Assembly: GCF_015191005.1 (NCBI RefSeq)
Contig: NZ_CP040442.1
Coordinates: 1,984,001-2,048,000 of the forward strand
Reading direction: 5' to 3'
Length of the DNA: 64,000 nucleotides
Source of the DNA: Kaistella flava (ex Peng et al. 2021)
GTDB taxonomy: Bacteria > Bacteroidota > Bacteroidia > Flavobacteriales > Weeksellaceae
Made by a program: the position numbers and the translations under genes
Notes under the pieces: model-generated
What the model was told of the DNA's origin: nothing
Databases searched by the model: none
What the model saw: only the letters and a program-made list of their open reading frames with translations
Shown here: positions 26,221-34,619 of the stretch, piece by piece
Position numbering within the stretch: position 1 is the stretch's first letter
How the letters are laid out: every line of letters begins with the position of its first letter

Positions 26221-27513
26221 CTAATTCTTCATCAGTTTTACGGACTGAAGTCCTTTATCGGTCTGCACTTGAAGGAAGTAAACTCCTTTTGCCAATGAAG
26301 AAAGATTGATTTGCTTGTTTACGATATTTTTCGCTGTAAATACTACTTGTCCGGTAGCACTGTAGACTGTTGCAGATTCTACTTTATCCAAAGTCGTAAT
26401 GGTAAGGATATCTTTTACCGGATTTGGATAAACGCTCATTTTAGCTGATTTAACAATCTCACCAGAAGCCAAAGCAGTTTCCGGAAGTTTAATTAAAAAT
26501 CCTTTGGCGTCACCCTCGATAAAATTGGCTCCAATTCCACCGACATATTTTCCGTCCGGAGAGATGCCTGTAGGAACTGAAAAAACAATATCTAAATCAT
26601 CGAAATCGGCAGCGGTCACATAATCGTTAAGATTCACTTTGCCTCCTTCTTTGGTCCAGATAAAACCTTCTCCTAAAAGGATACTTGTGGTAGGGTCGAA
26701 TGATAATCCGATAGCGACTTTACCATCATCAGATATTCCCGACATGCTCGTAATAAAATAAGGATCGTCACTGCTTAAGAAAATAGTACCATCCGTTTCA
26801 TTCCAGATATAGCCTTCGCCAGTTTCATTTTTAATACCAACAACTGTTTTACCATCTGCACTTACTGCTGAGGCGGCTCCCAAAACATTACCATCGTTAT
26901 CTTTTAAAAGTTCTTGAACGCCGTTTTTCCAAATTGCTCCCTGACGGACGCCGTTGCTTGCATCTTGCCAACCAACGATCACAGAACCATCTGCACTCAC
27001 GGCATCAGCTCTGGAACTTCGCGTTGGAACGGTACTTCCTAAGCCTGTAGTTGCCGCACCGTCTTTCCAAAAAACGCCTTCTCCTTTTGATGAGGTGTTC
27101 CAGGCGAACCCTACAATATTTTTACCGTCAGAAGACATTCCCCAAGCCGAAGAAGTATCAGCACCAGAAGAGAATCCTAAATGACCAAGAAATTGTAAGG
27201 ACTGATCTGCTACCGTATATAATACAGCTTCCTCTTTATCTTGATTTGCAGGATTAGGAATCGCCATTGAAATTACAGAACCATCCGCTGAAATATTACA
27301 ATTCCCAGATACGCCATTTGCCCCAGCCTCACCAATGATGGTTCCGCTGTTAGCTTCTGACCACATAAAAAATGCACTTCCATAAACGTTGCCAACAGCA
27401 ACGCCCGTATTAGAAATATCACTAACCTGAACGTAACTTCCCAGATCACTTACCTGAGCGTTTGCTAATGCAATACTACAAACTCCTAATGCGATAGCGT
27501 AAAATTTTTTCAT
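26221..27513 (-). CDS. secreted HAF-repeat/propeller protein with T9SS sorting domain
   Basis: A 430-residue protein with signal peptide (cleavage near ANAQ, residue 20). The body (residues 20-340) consists of about 45-residue repeats, each with a phrase such as SADGSVIVGW, SSDGKNIVGFAW, SADGKTVVGI and SDDGKVAIGLSF. Those phrases are characteristic of HAF-type repeats and suggest a beta-propeller. The type A sorting domain (residues about 355-430) has VYPNPVKDIL and LAKGVYFLQVQTDK, ending KLMKN. It should be exported through T9SS and bound to the cell surface. Its ligand is unknown. A decayed partial copy lies immediately downstream. Confidence 0.88.
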   Translation of the reverse strand: MKKFYAIALGVCSIALANAQVSDLGSYVQVSDISNTGVAVGNVYGSAFFMWSEANSGTIIGEAGANGVSGNCNISADGSVISMAIPNPANQDKEEAVLYTVADQSLQFLGHLGFSSGADTSSAWGMSSDGKNIVGFAWNTSSKGEGVFWKDGAATTGLGSTVPTRSSRADAVSADGSVIVGWQDASNGVRQGAIWKNGVQELLKDNDGNVLGAASAVSADGKTVVGIKNETGEGYIWNETDGTIFLSSDDPYFITSMSGISDDGKVAIGLSFDPTTSILLGEGFIWTKEGGKVNLNDYVTAADFDDLDIVFSVPTGISPDGKYVGGIGANFIEGDAKGFLIKLPETALASGEIVKSAKMSVYPNPVKDILTITTLDKVESATVYSATGQVVFTAKNIVNKQINLSSLAKGVYFLQVQTDKGLQSVKLMKN

Positions 27514-27840
27514 ATAAATTTATTTGATTAATTATAAACAAATATAGTTTCTCTAGTTCCAAAGGAAAATATTTTGACTTGTAAAATTCACGAAAAACGA
27601 TAATATAAAAATATAATATCAAGATAATCAAAACATTGAAAATTATTTTTGTTGCATCAATATTTTGGATTAGGACAGAATGATTCAAGTATAAATATTT
27701 ATTATAGAATTACTTTAAAAATAAACCATATGAAAATTAGAGAAAACGAATTTATTTATAAAGAATTAATGATCATTTGAATATGAAACAAAAAATCCCT
27801 CTCGTATGAAAGGGAAATATTTTAGATTAGTAAAAATTCT
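27514..27840. other. gene-free AT-rich interval
   Basis: No coding region is convincing here. The interval holds the upstream region of the T9SS gene and a minus-strand hairpin terminator at its far end (27790-27816). I see no recognisable repeat word. Confidence 0.6.
27790..27816 (-). terminator. terminator of the dienelactone hydrolase gene
   Basis: TCCCT and AGGGA form the core of a stem with further partial pairing; the minus strand then has TTTTTTG. It lies 25 nt after the stop. Confidence 0.7.
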
Positions 27841-28677
27841 TTATTTGAAAATTTCGATGAGAAAAGCTTTCATGTCATTCCAGGATTTTACATCGGCTTC
27901 TTTATTGTAAGCAACCTTCATTTTGAATTTTTCACCAATTGCGGTCGAGGCAGGATTGGTAAATGAATGAAGTGCATTTGGATAATCGACGAATTTATAA
28001 TCAATTTTCGCAGAATCCATTTGCTTTTTGAAAGCAGCTATTTCTTCAGCCGGAACATAAGTATCAGCAGCGCCATTGCAAACTAAAATTTTAACGTCAT
28101 TATTTTTCGGCTTTATTCCTGTCATTAAATTTCCATGGAACGAAACGACTCCTTTTAATTCATCTTCCAGCCTCGCCATATTTAGCGCTTGTGCTCCACC
28201 AAAGCAATATCCGATTACGGCAATTTTATCATAATTAGCGTTAGGGAATTTCAGCAGTTGTGCTTTTGCTTTGTCAAATTTCAATTTCGCATCGATTGGG
28301 ATTTTATAAAACTCTCCTGATAATTTCGCGGCTTCTTCAGGATTATCAACGGTTTTTCCATCACCATAATAATCAACCACCATTGCAAAGTAACCTAATT
28401 CAGCCAAGTCTTTCGCTCTGTTTTTTGTATAATCCGTAACGCCCCACCATTCTGGCAGAACCATAACTACAGGTTTCACTTCGCTAGCGTCGCCTTTATA
28501 AGCGACAAATGATTTGTAATTTTTGCCATCAATATCATAAGATACTTCTTCCGTGGTCAATTTCCCTGAAGTGGTTTTTACAGAATTCAAACCATCTCTT
28601 ACCTCGTTTTTTTTCTCCTGACAAGAAAAAGTACAAAGTAAGGAAACGATTACAGCAGATATCTTGAGTGTTTTCAT
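27841..28677 (-). CDS. dienelactone hydrolase family lipoprotein
   Basis: A 278-residue exported alpha/beta hydrolase. The N-terminus has a lipobox (LLCTFSC, Cys near residue 19), so it is likely a periplasmic or outer-membrane lipoprotein. The nucleophile motif is GYCFGG (Cys near residue 158), typical of dienelactone hydrolases, which use Cys instead of Ser. Asp lies in GAADTYVP (near 205) and His in NALHSFTNP (about 240). These complete the Cys-Asp-His triad. The substrate is unknown; there is no chlorocatechol pathway nearby. It is monocistronic by its flanking hairpins. Confidence 0.9.
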   Translation of the reverse strand: MKTLKISAVIVSLLCTFSCQEKKNEVRDGLNSVKTTSGKLTTEEVSYDIDGKNYKSFVAYKGDASEVKPVVMVLPEWWGVTDYTKNRAKDLAELGYFAMVVDYYGDGKTVDNPEEAAKLSGEFYKIPIDAKLKFDKAKAQLLKFPNANYDKIAVIGYCFGGAQALNMARLEDELKGVVSFHGNLMTGIKPKNNDVKILVCNGAADTYVPAEEIAAFKKQMDSAKIDYKFVDYPNALHSFTNPASTAIGEKFKMKVAYNKEADVKSWNDMKAFLIEIFK

Positions 28678-28726
28678 AAGTTTAATTTTTATTTTTTTAA
28701 AGATAAGGATTCTAAAGTTCAGAAAT

Positions 28727-28757
28727 AAAAAAACGCAACGTTATCGCTGCGTTTTTT
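28727..28757. terminator. bidirectional terminator after lipA
   Basis: AAAAAACGCA and TGCGTTTTTT pair around a 10-nt loop. It lies between the lipA stop and the start of the dienelactone hydrolase gene and would mainly end lipA transcription on the minus strand. Confidence 0.82.
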
Positions 28758-28779
28758 GAATATTATTAAAGTTGATTTT

Positions 28780-29646
28780 TTAATGAATATGTTTTTCGGC
28801 ATGATAAGAACTTCTCACCAAAGGCGAACTTTCTACATGACGAAATCCTAAGCTTCTCGCAAAATCTCCGAATTCATTAAACTCTTCTGGAGTAACAAAT
28901 TTTTTCACGGGTAAATGTTTCTTGGTCGGTTGTAGGTATTGTCCAATGGTAATTACATCAACATTCGCATTTCTGATATCTTCAATCGTTTGAAAAACCT
29001 CAGCGTTTTCTTCACCCAAACCAAGCATTAAACCAGTTTTCGTCCTATTCTGTCCGGCTTCTTTCAGGTATCGTAAAACTTCCAAGCTTTTTTCATATTT
29101 CGCTTGAATTCTAACTTCTCTGGTTAATCTTTTAACGGTTTCCATATTGTGAGAAATCACTTCCGGAGACACTTCAATTAAACGATCGATATGTTTTGTA
29201 ATTCCCTGAAAATCTGGAATCAAAGTTTCCATAGTAGTTCCGGGAGAAATACGACGAACCGCATTTACAGTTTCTGCCCAAAGAATAGAGCCCATATCTT
29301 TTAAATCATCACGATCTACAGAAGTTAAAACCGCATGTTTGATTTTCATTAATTTGATCGAACGCGCTACTTTTTCCGGTTCATCCCAATTGACATCTAA
29401 AGGCTTCCCAGTTTTCACACCGCAAAATCCACAACTTCGGGTACAGATATTTCCCAGAATCATAAAGGTTGCAGTTCCTTCGCCCCAGCATTCGCCCATA
29501 TTTGGACAACTTCCACTTTGGCAAATGGTGTTCAGTTTATATTTATCAACCAAAGTTCGAAGTTCACGATAATTTTTTCCGGTTGGAAGTTTTACGCGAA
29601 TCCATTTTGGTTTTTGAGTAATTGTATCGGTCAGTATTTCGTTCAT
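28780..29646 (-). CDS. lipA: lipoyl synthase
   Basis: Radical-SAM enzyme that inserts two sulfurs into protein-bound octanoyl groups to make lipoyl cofactor for 2-oxoacid dehydrogenases and glycine cleavage. The 288-residue protein has the auxiliary cluster motif CQSGSCPNMGEC (residues about 38-49) and the radical-SAM motif CTRSCGFC (about 68-75). The C-terminal SPLVRSSYHAE segment carries the RSSYHA serine that ligates the auxiliary cluster. The start ATG has a TAAATTTG element 16 nt upstream. No lipB is adjacent. Confidence 0.97.
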   Translation of the reverse strand: MNEILTDTITQKPKWIRVKLPTGKNYRELRTLVDKYKLNTICQSGSCPNMGECWGEGTATFMILGNICTRSCGFCGVKTGKPLDVNWDEPEKVARSIKLMKIKHAVLTSVDRDDLKDMGSILWAETVNAVRRISPGTTMETLIPDFQGITKHIDRLIEVSPEVISHNMETVKRLTREVRIQAKYEKSLEVLRYLKEAGQNRTKTGLMLGLGEENAEVFQTIEDIRNANVDVITIGQYLQPTKKHLPVKKFVTPEEFNEFGDFARSLGFRHVESSPLVRSSYHAEKHIH

Positions 29647-29662
29647 TTTAAAAAATAAAAAG

Positions 29663-29670
29663 CAAATTTA
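29663..29670 (-). promoter_or_regulatory. candidate -7 element for lipA
   Basis: TAAATTTG fits TAnnTTTG 16 nt before the ATG. No convincing TTG lies at the -33 distance, so the call rests on the -7 element alone. Confidence 0.4.
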
Positions 29671-29786
29671 CGAATAAGGTTTGGAATAAATTTTATGAAA
29701 ACTCTGGAATAAATTCGAAAGGCCGTTCCTTCGCATTAGAATAATTCCAAAGTTGCGATATAGGTCATTCTAATGAAACTTGGAAA

Positions 29787-30344
29787 TTAGTCTTCAAACT
29801 CATTATGTTTTAGTAATTCAGCTAATAATTTTTTAGCGCGCATAATCCTGACTTTGGTATTGGCTACTGTTATATTCTGTTCTTCGGCAATTTCTTTAAT
29901 ACTTTTCTCTTCAAAAAACCGAAGCTGAATAATGTCTTTATAATTGGAATCTAAACTTTCGATGATTGCTAAAATTTGTTTTTGGTCTTCTTCTGAAATC
30001 AGAAGTTCCTCTGGAGAAAGTGCTAAATGATTTTTAAAACCATCAAAGTTATCAGTAGAATCCTCATTTTCCCGAGATTTCTTTCGCCAATAATCGATAA
30101 TGGAGTTTTGAGCAATCGTGAGAATCCAAGTTTTAAACTGAAAATTGGGATCAAACAAATCTAACTTTGCCAATACTTTAGAAAACACAGAAACCGTGAG
30201 TTCATCAGCAACATATTCGTCCTGTACTTTTTTCATTACAAAACTGAACACATCAACCCAAAACAGATTAATGAGCTGGGTTTGTGCCTTTTGATTTTTA
30301 TTTTTGGCAAAAGCAATAAGTGATAAAAGGTCTGTATTTTTCAT
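29787..30344 (-). CDS. RNA polymerase sigma factor, ECF-like sigma-70 family
   Basis: A 185-residue sigma factor. Region 2 (residues about 20-100) has DELTVSVFSKVLAKLDLF and FKTWILTIAQNSIIDYWRKK, the -10-binding helix. Region 4 (about 125-180) has LDSNYKDIIQLRFFEEKSIKEIAEE and the recognition helix TVANTKVRIMRAKKLL; motifs are cited by their short parts DIIQLRFFEE and NTKVRIMRAKK. There is no adjacent gene with anti-sigma features on this strand. The start codon lies only 8 nt after a consensus TATCTTTG element. Confidence 0.9.
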   Translation of the reverse strand: MKNTDLLSLIAFAKNKNQKAQTQLINLFWVDVFSFVMKKVQDEYVADELTVSVFSKVLAKLDLFDPNFQFKTWILTIAQNSIIDYWRKKSRENEDSTDNFDGFKNHLALSPEELLISEEDQKQILAIIESLDSNYKDIIQLRFFEEKSIKEIAEEQNITVANTKVRIMRAKKLLAELLKHNEFED

Positions 30345-30352
30345 GGATCAAA

Positions 30353-30360
30353 CAAAGATA
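30353..30360 (-). promoter_or_regulatory. -7 element directly before the sigma factor start
   Basis: TATCTTTG is followed by 8 nt and then ATG, so transcription would start at or within a few bases of the start codon. The -33 region lacks a clear TTG in the 17-23 nt window. Confidence 0.45.
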
Positions 30361-30404
30361 AGGAATTGCAGAATTAACTTTAGCCGAAACGATGATAAAT
30401 TAGT

Positions 30405-30435
30405 TTGATAAATTTATATTAAAATCTTATCTTGC
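30405..30435 (+). promoter_or_regulatory. promoter of the 30506 gene
   Basis: TTG (30405-30407), a 20-nt spacer and TATCTTGC (30428-30435) fit the flavobacterial consensus apart from the last two bases of the -7 element. The leader would be about 65 nt. Confidence 0.5.
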
Positions 30436-30505
30436 ATCATTAAAATTAATTGTTAGAAATCAATATCAATTGTAAAGCAATCACGAATATTTAAATTATA
30501 ATAAA

Positions 30506-30805
30506 ATGGATAAAGCGAATAAGAAATATAAAAAGCAGGTTCTTAAGTCATTGGAAGAATTGGCGAAAACTGAACATGTTTTATTAGAAACAATGACTAA
30601 TTTAATGTTATTAAAGGAATTAAAAGACAATCAAATCGAATTTAAAAAAGGTGATACTTTTTCTTTTGAGGATAATATCTTTGATTATAGTGATGATAAA
30701 AATGTGAGAAGAATCGCAAAACTTCGTAAGAAGATTATGAAAGCCATGCAAAAACTAGTTGAAAATAGCGATTTCAAGGATAAAGAAATTGAGTTTTTAG
30801 CATAA
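30506..30805 (+). CDS. small hypothetical protein, highly charged
   Basis: A 99-residue protein with many Lys and Glu and probable helical structure throughout (MDKANKKYKKQVLKSL at the start, RIAKLRKKIMKAMQKL near residue 73). No signal peptide or membrane segment. A promoter-like sequence precedes it and a strong terminator follows, so it is a genuine short gene. I do not recognise a family; the charge pattern suggests a coiled coil or nucleic-acid contact, but that is weak. Confidence 0.7.
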   Translation: MDKANKKYKKQVLKSLEELAKTEHVLLETMTNLMLLKELKDNQIEFKKGDTFSFEDNIFDYSDDKNVRRIAKLRKKIMKAMQKLVENSDFKDKEIEFLA

Positions 30806-30824
30806 AACTTACTTTAAAATAGAT

Positions 30825-30858
30825 AACGGTTTCAATAATATTGAAACCGTTTTTTTTG
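30825..30858 (+). terminator. intrinsic terminator of the 30506 gene
   Basis: AACGGTTTCAAT and ATTGAAACCGTT form a 12-bp stem, followed by T7, 20 nt beyond the stop. Confidence 0.93.
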
Positions 30859-30941
30859 CTCAATAAATGCTCAATCAATTTACGTAATATACCGAAGATA
30901 AATAAGATTCTTAAAGAAGTGGAGTATATATCTAAAATAAA

Positions 30942-30978
30942 AAAAAGAAGGTTTCAGAAATTCTGAAAACCTTCTTTT
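30942..30978. terminator. terminator of the cbb3-like operon
   Basis: GAAGGTTT-CAGAA and TTCTG-AAAACCTTC form a long stem with A- and T-runs on both sides. It lies about 95 bp past the last gene of the oxidase operon (minus strand). Confidence 0.8.
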
Positions 30979-31072
30979 AATTTTATATCAATTTTTGTAA
31001 AGTTGTAATTTCGAAACATAATTACTGTTGCAACTAGATTTACAATTATGCGAAAAATAAAAACTTTTCCTA

Positions 31073-31486
31073 CTAATACGGAAAACCACTGAAATAAGTT
31101 ATTCCATAATAAGCACCCCAGCCCGCAATTAAAATGATAATAATCCACATCCAAACGGGAACAGTCTGAGGAGTTTCACTTCCTTCGATGACGAAACTTT
31201 TTTGATTGCCTTTGTCGTAAGCATTGATCATTAAAGGAAGGATGCCATCTACGATATCATCATCCTGAAGACCTTCCACACTTATTGAGGGTCCATTTTT
31301 AACAGTGAAATTTATTTTCCGAATTCCTTCTCTTCCAGTTGGCGACTTGCTCACTATTTTCAAAACATGATCTCCATCGGTTAATTTTGACGTATCAAAA
31401 TCAAATACAATCGGAGTCTGTAATTCTGCCAGTGGTTTAACATCTTCATCAATAAAGAGGAAAACGGAACTTCTATCTTTAGTCAT
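31073..31486 (-). CDS. membrane-anchored Ig-like protein of the oxidase operon
   Basis: A 137-residue protein. Residues 1-100 look like an Ig-like/cadherin beta-sandwich (FDFDTSKLTDGDHVLKIVSK, cited by DGDHVLKIVS, then ISVEGLQDDDIVDG). One C-terminal membrane helix follows (WMWIIIILIAGWGAYYGI, residues about 112-129). No signal peptide, so the topology is uncertain; the N-terminal domain may face out if the C-terminal helix is the anchor. It is the last gene of a four-gene operon with the cbb3-like oxidase, 19 bp after its neighbour. A structural or assembly subunit is the likeliest role, inferred from position. Confidence 0.72.
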   Translation of the reverse strand: MTKDRSSVFLFIDEDVKPLAELQTPIVFDFDTSKLTDGDHVLKIVSKSPTGREGIRKINFTVKNGPSISVEGLQDDDIVDGILPLMINAYDKGNQKSFVIEGSETPQTVPVWMWIIIILIAGWGAYYGITYFSGFPY

Positions 31487-31505
31487 CTTCTGCTTTTTTA
31501 GTGGA

Positions 31506-31766
31506 TTAATTTAAAATAGAATTCTTAATATGATCTTGTCCTTTTTCTCCAGGTTTCACCAAATATTTTAATGAATAAACAAAAGTAAAAATGGTAAGCG
31601 CTGCGATCACAGCGACGATAATCCAGTCGAAATCACCACGAGGTCCTACTCCATGGGTAAAGTCTCTAGTTACTTTTGGTTGCTGAAGTTTACATGCTTC
31701 ACATGCTAAAGCAAAATTAACCAATAGTAAAAAAAAGAGGATTGCGGTATTTTTAATATTTTTCAT
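31506..31766 (-). CDS. small two-helix membrane protein of the oxidase operon
   Basis: An 86-residue protein. The N-terminal hydrophobic segment (residues 8-22) may be a signal anchor and is followed by CEACKLQQP, with two Cys spaced as CxxC but without the His of a haem motif. A second helix lies at about residues 48-65. It sits between the c-type subunit and the Ig-like protein. It could be a small oxidase subunit comparable in place to CcoQ, although I see no sequence similarity to CcoQ that I would trust. Confidence 0.7.
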   Translation of the reverse strand: MKNIKNTAILFFLLLVNFALACEACKLQQPKVTRDFTHGVGPRGDFDWIIVAVIAALTIFTFVYSLKYLVKPGEKGQDHIKNSILN

Positions 31767-31815
31767 TGGTTTGATTTAATGTTTTTTATAATTAGTCAAA
31801 AGCAATTAAATTCAT

Positions 31816-32811
31816 TTACTTAATCTTTGCCATCGCTGCTTTTACCTGTTCTAAAGTCACCGGCTTGGCATTATTCCCCCAAGAAGATCTTTCATGATTC
31901 ATAATTGCGGTAACCATTTCTGGCGTAAAGTTCGCGTTTTTACCAACGGACGGCATTGGTCCATATCCTGGTCTTCCAGTATAACCAGTCATAATTATAG
32001 TCGCATATACATCAATATCATCACCACCTACAATCGGGCTTCCTTTCAATGGTGGGAAAGCTCCTGGCAATCCTTCTCCTGTTTCCTGATGACAGCTTGC
32101 GCAATTTGCGGTAAATAATTCTCCTCCATCTGGTAACTCAGCTGCTCCTGCCCCACCTGCTGCTGTTTTCTTTACTTCAGTTTTATAAAGGAAATCTACC
32201 GGTTTAACTCCTTGTGGTAATTTCGTTTGTTTCAAACTTAGTAAGTAAGCAACGAGTTGAAGCGCTTTCTTCGTCGCAACTACTTTTTTAAATTTATCTT
32301 TAAGAAATTCTGCCGGAACTTTAACCTCAGTATCTCCTTTTTCTAAATAATCTTTTTCTTCAAAAAGGAAAGCATAAGAAGGCATAATTGATTCTTTAAC
32401 AACTGCTCTCGGCTGATATAAATGTAATAATTGCCAATCAACACTCGGTTGTCTTTCACCAATTGCGGTTAAATCTGGACCAGTTCTTTCTGATCCTAAT
32501 AAATTGGCGGTATTTCTCCAAACATCCATTCGGTGGTTTCGGGCATAATCTGCTGGAATGCTTGGTCTGCTTCCGAACACTTTATCCATTTCAACTTCAC
32601 GAACTTGTTGCGTGTGACAGGCGATACAACCATTTTCTACATAGATTGCTTTTCCTGCAAGCTCATCTTTGGTGAAAGGTTTTGCATCAGGAAGTGGCTT
32701 ATAAATTTGTTGCATGGTAATTGCAGGCAAAATCGCAATCTGTAACGTAAGGAACAGAAATAAGATCAAGGCTGACCAAAACAAAGTTTTATGATTATTT
32801 AAAAATTCCAT
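31816..32811 (-). CDS. di-haem cytochrome c subunit, CcoO-CcoP-like fusion
   Basis: A 331-residue subunit. The N-terminal membrane anchor (residues about 8-32) is followed by a CcoO-like monohaem domain: CIACH (Cys62, Cys65, His66), GSERTGPDL and MPSYAF with the likely axial Met143. A second cytochrome c domain has CASCH (Cys237, Cys240, His241) and MPSVGKN with a candidate axial Met. In ordinary cbb3 oxidases CcoO and CcoP are separate, and CcoP has two haems. Here one protein carries one haem of each kind, so the operon may have two c-haems rather than three. It starts 9 bp after the subunit I stop. Confidence 0.88.
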   Translation of the reverse strand: MEFLNNHKTLFWSALILFLFLTLQIAILPAITMQQIYKPLPDAKPFTKDELAGKAIYVENGCIACHTQQVREVEMDKVFGSRPSIPADYARNHRMDVWRNTANLLGSERTGPDLTAIGERQPSVDWQLLHLYQPRAVVKESIMPSYAFLFEEKDYLEKGDTEVKVPAEFLKDKFKKVVATKKALQLVAYLLSLKQTKLPQGVKPVDFLYKTEVKKTAAGGAGAAELPDGGELFTANCASCHQETGEGLPGAFPPLKGSPIVGGDDIDVYATIIMTGYTGRPGYGPMPSVGKNANFTPEMVTAIMNHERSSWGNNAKPVTLEQVKAAMAKIK

Positions 32812-32820
32812 TATTCCAAT

Positions 32821-34572
32821 TTATTTTGTTGGGATGTGTTCTGTATTTTTGAGCTGTCTTTTCGCTTCCAAAATTTCTGCGGGCGTTGATGGAATGATCA
32901 CATCTTGTTTTTTATTGACCATTTTATAGAAATTATAAGCAAAAACAAAGTGTGAAATCCACATCATTGTTCCACCAATCGCACGCCATAACCAATACGG
33001 AGCCATTAGAATTACGCCTTGAATAAATGGCTTATTTTCCATCCAAAGCAATCCTTTTTCTGTAGATCCAATCATTAATGACACGGTATAAAACATCAAT
33101 CCAATTAAGGCCAACCAAAAATGAATTCCTACCCAAATTTTTGGTGGTTCTTTTCCGGTAATCCTTGGAACTAAAGTGTAGATAAAGCCCCAAAGCATAA
33201 AAGTGATAATTCCATACATCGTTAAATGCGAGTGAGCGACCGTGAAATCGGTAAAGTGCCAAATCAAATTCGTATATCGAAATGCTTCTACCGTTCCCTG
33301 CATCGAGCCAGTAAAGTAGAAAATTATACCAATGATATAAAATGGAAGGGTATAAGAATTTTTAATCTGATACCAAGCCCCATTAAAAGTGAGTAAAAAG
33401 TTAGCCGTCCCAGCTACAACTGGAATCACCATACCAACACTAGCTACAATAGCAACCGTTTGCATCCACCAAGGAATGGCACTAAATATAAAGTGATGAC
33501 TTCCGATTAAAGTGTAAAATATAATTTGTGTCCAAAATGCTAAGATTCCTAAGCTGTAAGAATAGATCGGTTTATTAAGTTGTTGAGGAAGAAAATAATA
33601 CATCAAACCTAAAGTCAAAAACATGAACCACATTCCTACACCTTGATGCATATAATATCCTTGCACAATTGTTTCTGCCAAACCATCTTGCCACAAAGGA
33701 ACATAAGCAACAACCAAGATCACCACTACATACATCATCGCAGCAATAATATACCAGTTTGAAACGTAGATTTCTCTGGTGGTCCGCTTTGCAACCGTCA
33801 TTAAAAAATTATAAAGTGAAAGAATAATTCCTGCTGCAAAAAGCCCCATCACCGGCCAAATATATTCACGGTATTCTCCACCTGCATTATTCATTCCGGC
33901 CATTAAACAAACCGTTCCTGACAATACCGCAACATTCATTAAAATTAAAGTATACCAACCGATTTTAAGGTTATGAATCTCTACATTACTTACCCGTGGA
34001 ATTACATAATAAGAAAGCCCAACCATTGCAAAGGACGCCCATCCCCAGAAAACCATATTAGTATGAACCGGACGAAGTCGCCCAAAACTCAACCAACTAA
34101 TGTGATCTGCATCAGGTGCAACAAACTTAATTCCCAAATATTCGCCCACTGAAGTACCAAAGAGTAACCAGAAAATGGCACAGCCAATAAAATAAAGAAT
34201 CAATTTTGCTAATCCTGGCGAAATATATTTTTGTGGAACAAAACTTTTTTTATGAGGAATAACCCGCAATTCTTCAATAGCGTTGATATTATGAATAATC
34301 CCTTTTTCGTCTGAAGGTGGGATTTTACCAGAGAGTTCATTGTGTGGAATTTGATACGCTTCCTCCGTTTTTCTTTTTTTGTAAAACTCGACTTCTTCCG
34401 GAGAAAGACTTTCTACTTTTTTGTTGAATTCATAGAGTTTATGCCGGTTACGCAGGTCTTTGTACGTACCATAAGTCTTGACGACGGCGATCAGTAAACC
34501 AACGAGTACCGGTATTAAAATAAGCAATACCGTAATCTGAATTCCCGATTCCCCAAAAATTGAATTATTCAT
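32821..34572 (-). CDS. cbb3-type cytochrome oxidase subunit I-like protein
   Basis: A 583-residue haem-copper oxidase subunit. Ligands visible in order: His170 (RPVHTN) for low-spin haem, His309 (YYMHQG) and His359/His360 (GSHHF) for CuB, and His447/His449 (AHSHL) for the haems. The YSYSL segment (337-341) retains the tyrosine that cross-links to His in cbb3 enzymes, which favours oxygen reduction. At the position of the conserved active-site Glu of CcoN (FEGPMMS) this protein has Gln425 (MQGTVEA). There is an extra N-terminal membrane helix and a soluble charged loop (residues 1-115). It is cotranscribed with the di-haem subunit; a divergent ancestor is possible. Confidence 0.88.
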   Translation of the reverse strand: MNNSIFGESGIQITVLLILIPVLVGLLIAVVKTYGTYKDLRNRHKLYEFNKKVESLSPEEVEFYKKRKTEEAYQIPHNELSGKIPPSDEKGIIHNINAIEELRVIPHKKSFVPQKYISPGLAKLILYFIGCAIFWLLFGTSVGEYLGIKFVAPDADHISWLSFGRLRPVHTNMVFWGWASFAMVGLSYYVIPRVSNVEIHNLKIGWYTLILMNVAVLSGTVCLMAGMNNAGGEYREYIWPVMGLFAAGIILSLYNFLMTVAKRTTREIYVSNWYIIAAMMYVVVILVVAYVPLWQDGLAETIVQGYYMHQGVGMWFMFLTLGLMYYFLPQQLNKPIYSYSLGILAFWTQIIFYTLIGSHHFIFSAIPWWMQTVAIVASVGMVIPVVAGTANFLLTFNGAWYQIKNSYTLPFYIIGIIFYFTGSMQGTVEAFRYTNLIWHFTDFTVAHSHLTMYGIITFMLWGFIYTLVPRITGKEPPKIWVGIHFWLALIGLMFYTVSLMIGSTEKGLLWMENKPFIQGVILMAPYWLWRAIGGTMMWISHFVFAYNFYKMVNKKQDVIIPSTPAEILEAKRQLKNTEHIPTK

Positions 34573-34619
34573 ATGGAAAATATTAAAAGATAAATTTGTC
34601 CTTTATTATAGAAAAAAAA

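Noticed and set aside
27476..27688. 70-residue minus-strand frame upstream of the T9SS gene
   Set aside because: It overlaps the start of the T9SS gene and is AT-rich with no recognisable feature.
33032..33262. Several frames antisense to or overlapping genes, such as the 76-residue one within the oxidase subunit
   Set aside because: They overlap strong coding sequence in another frame and have no independent start or motif.
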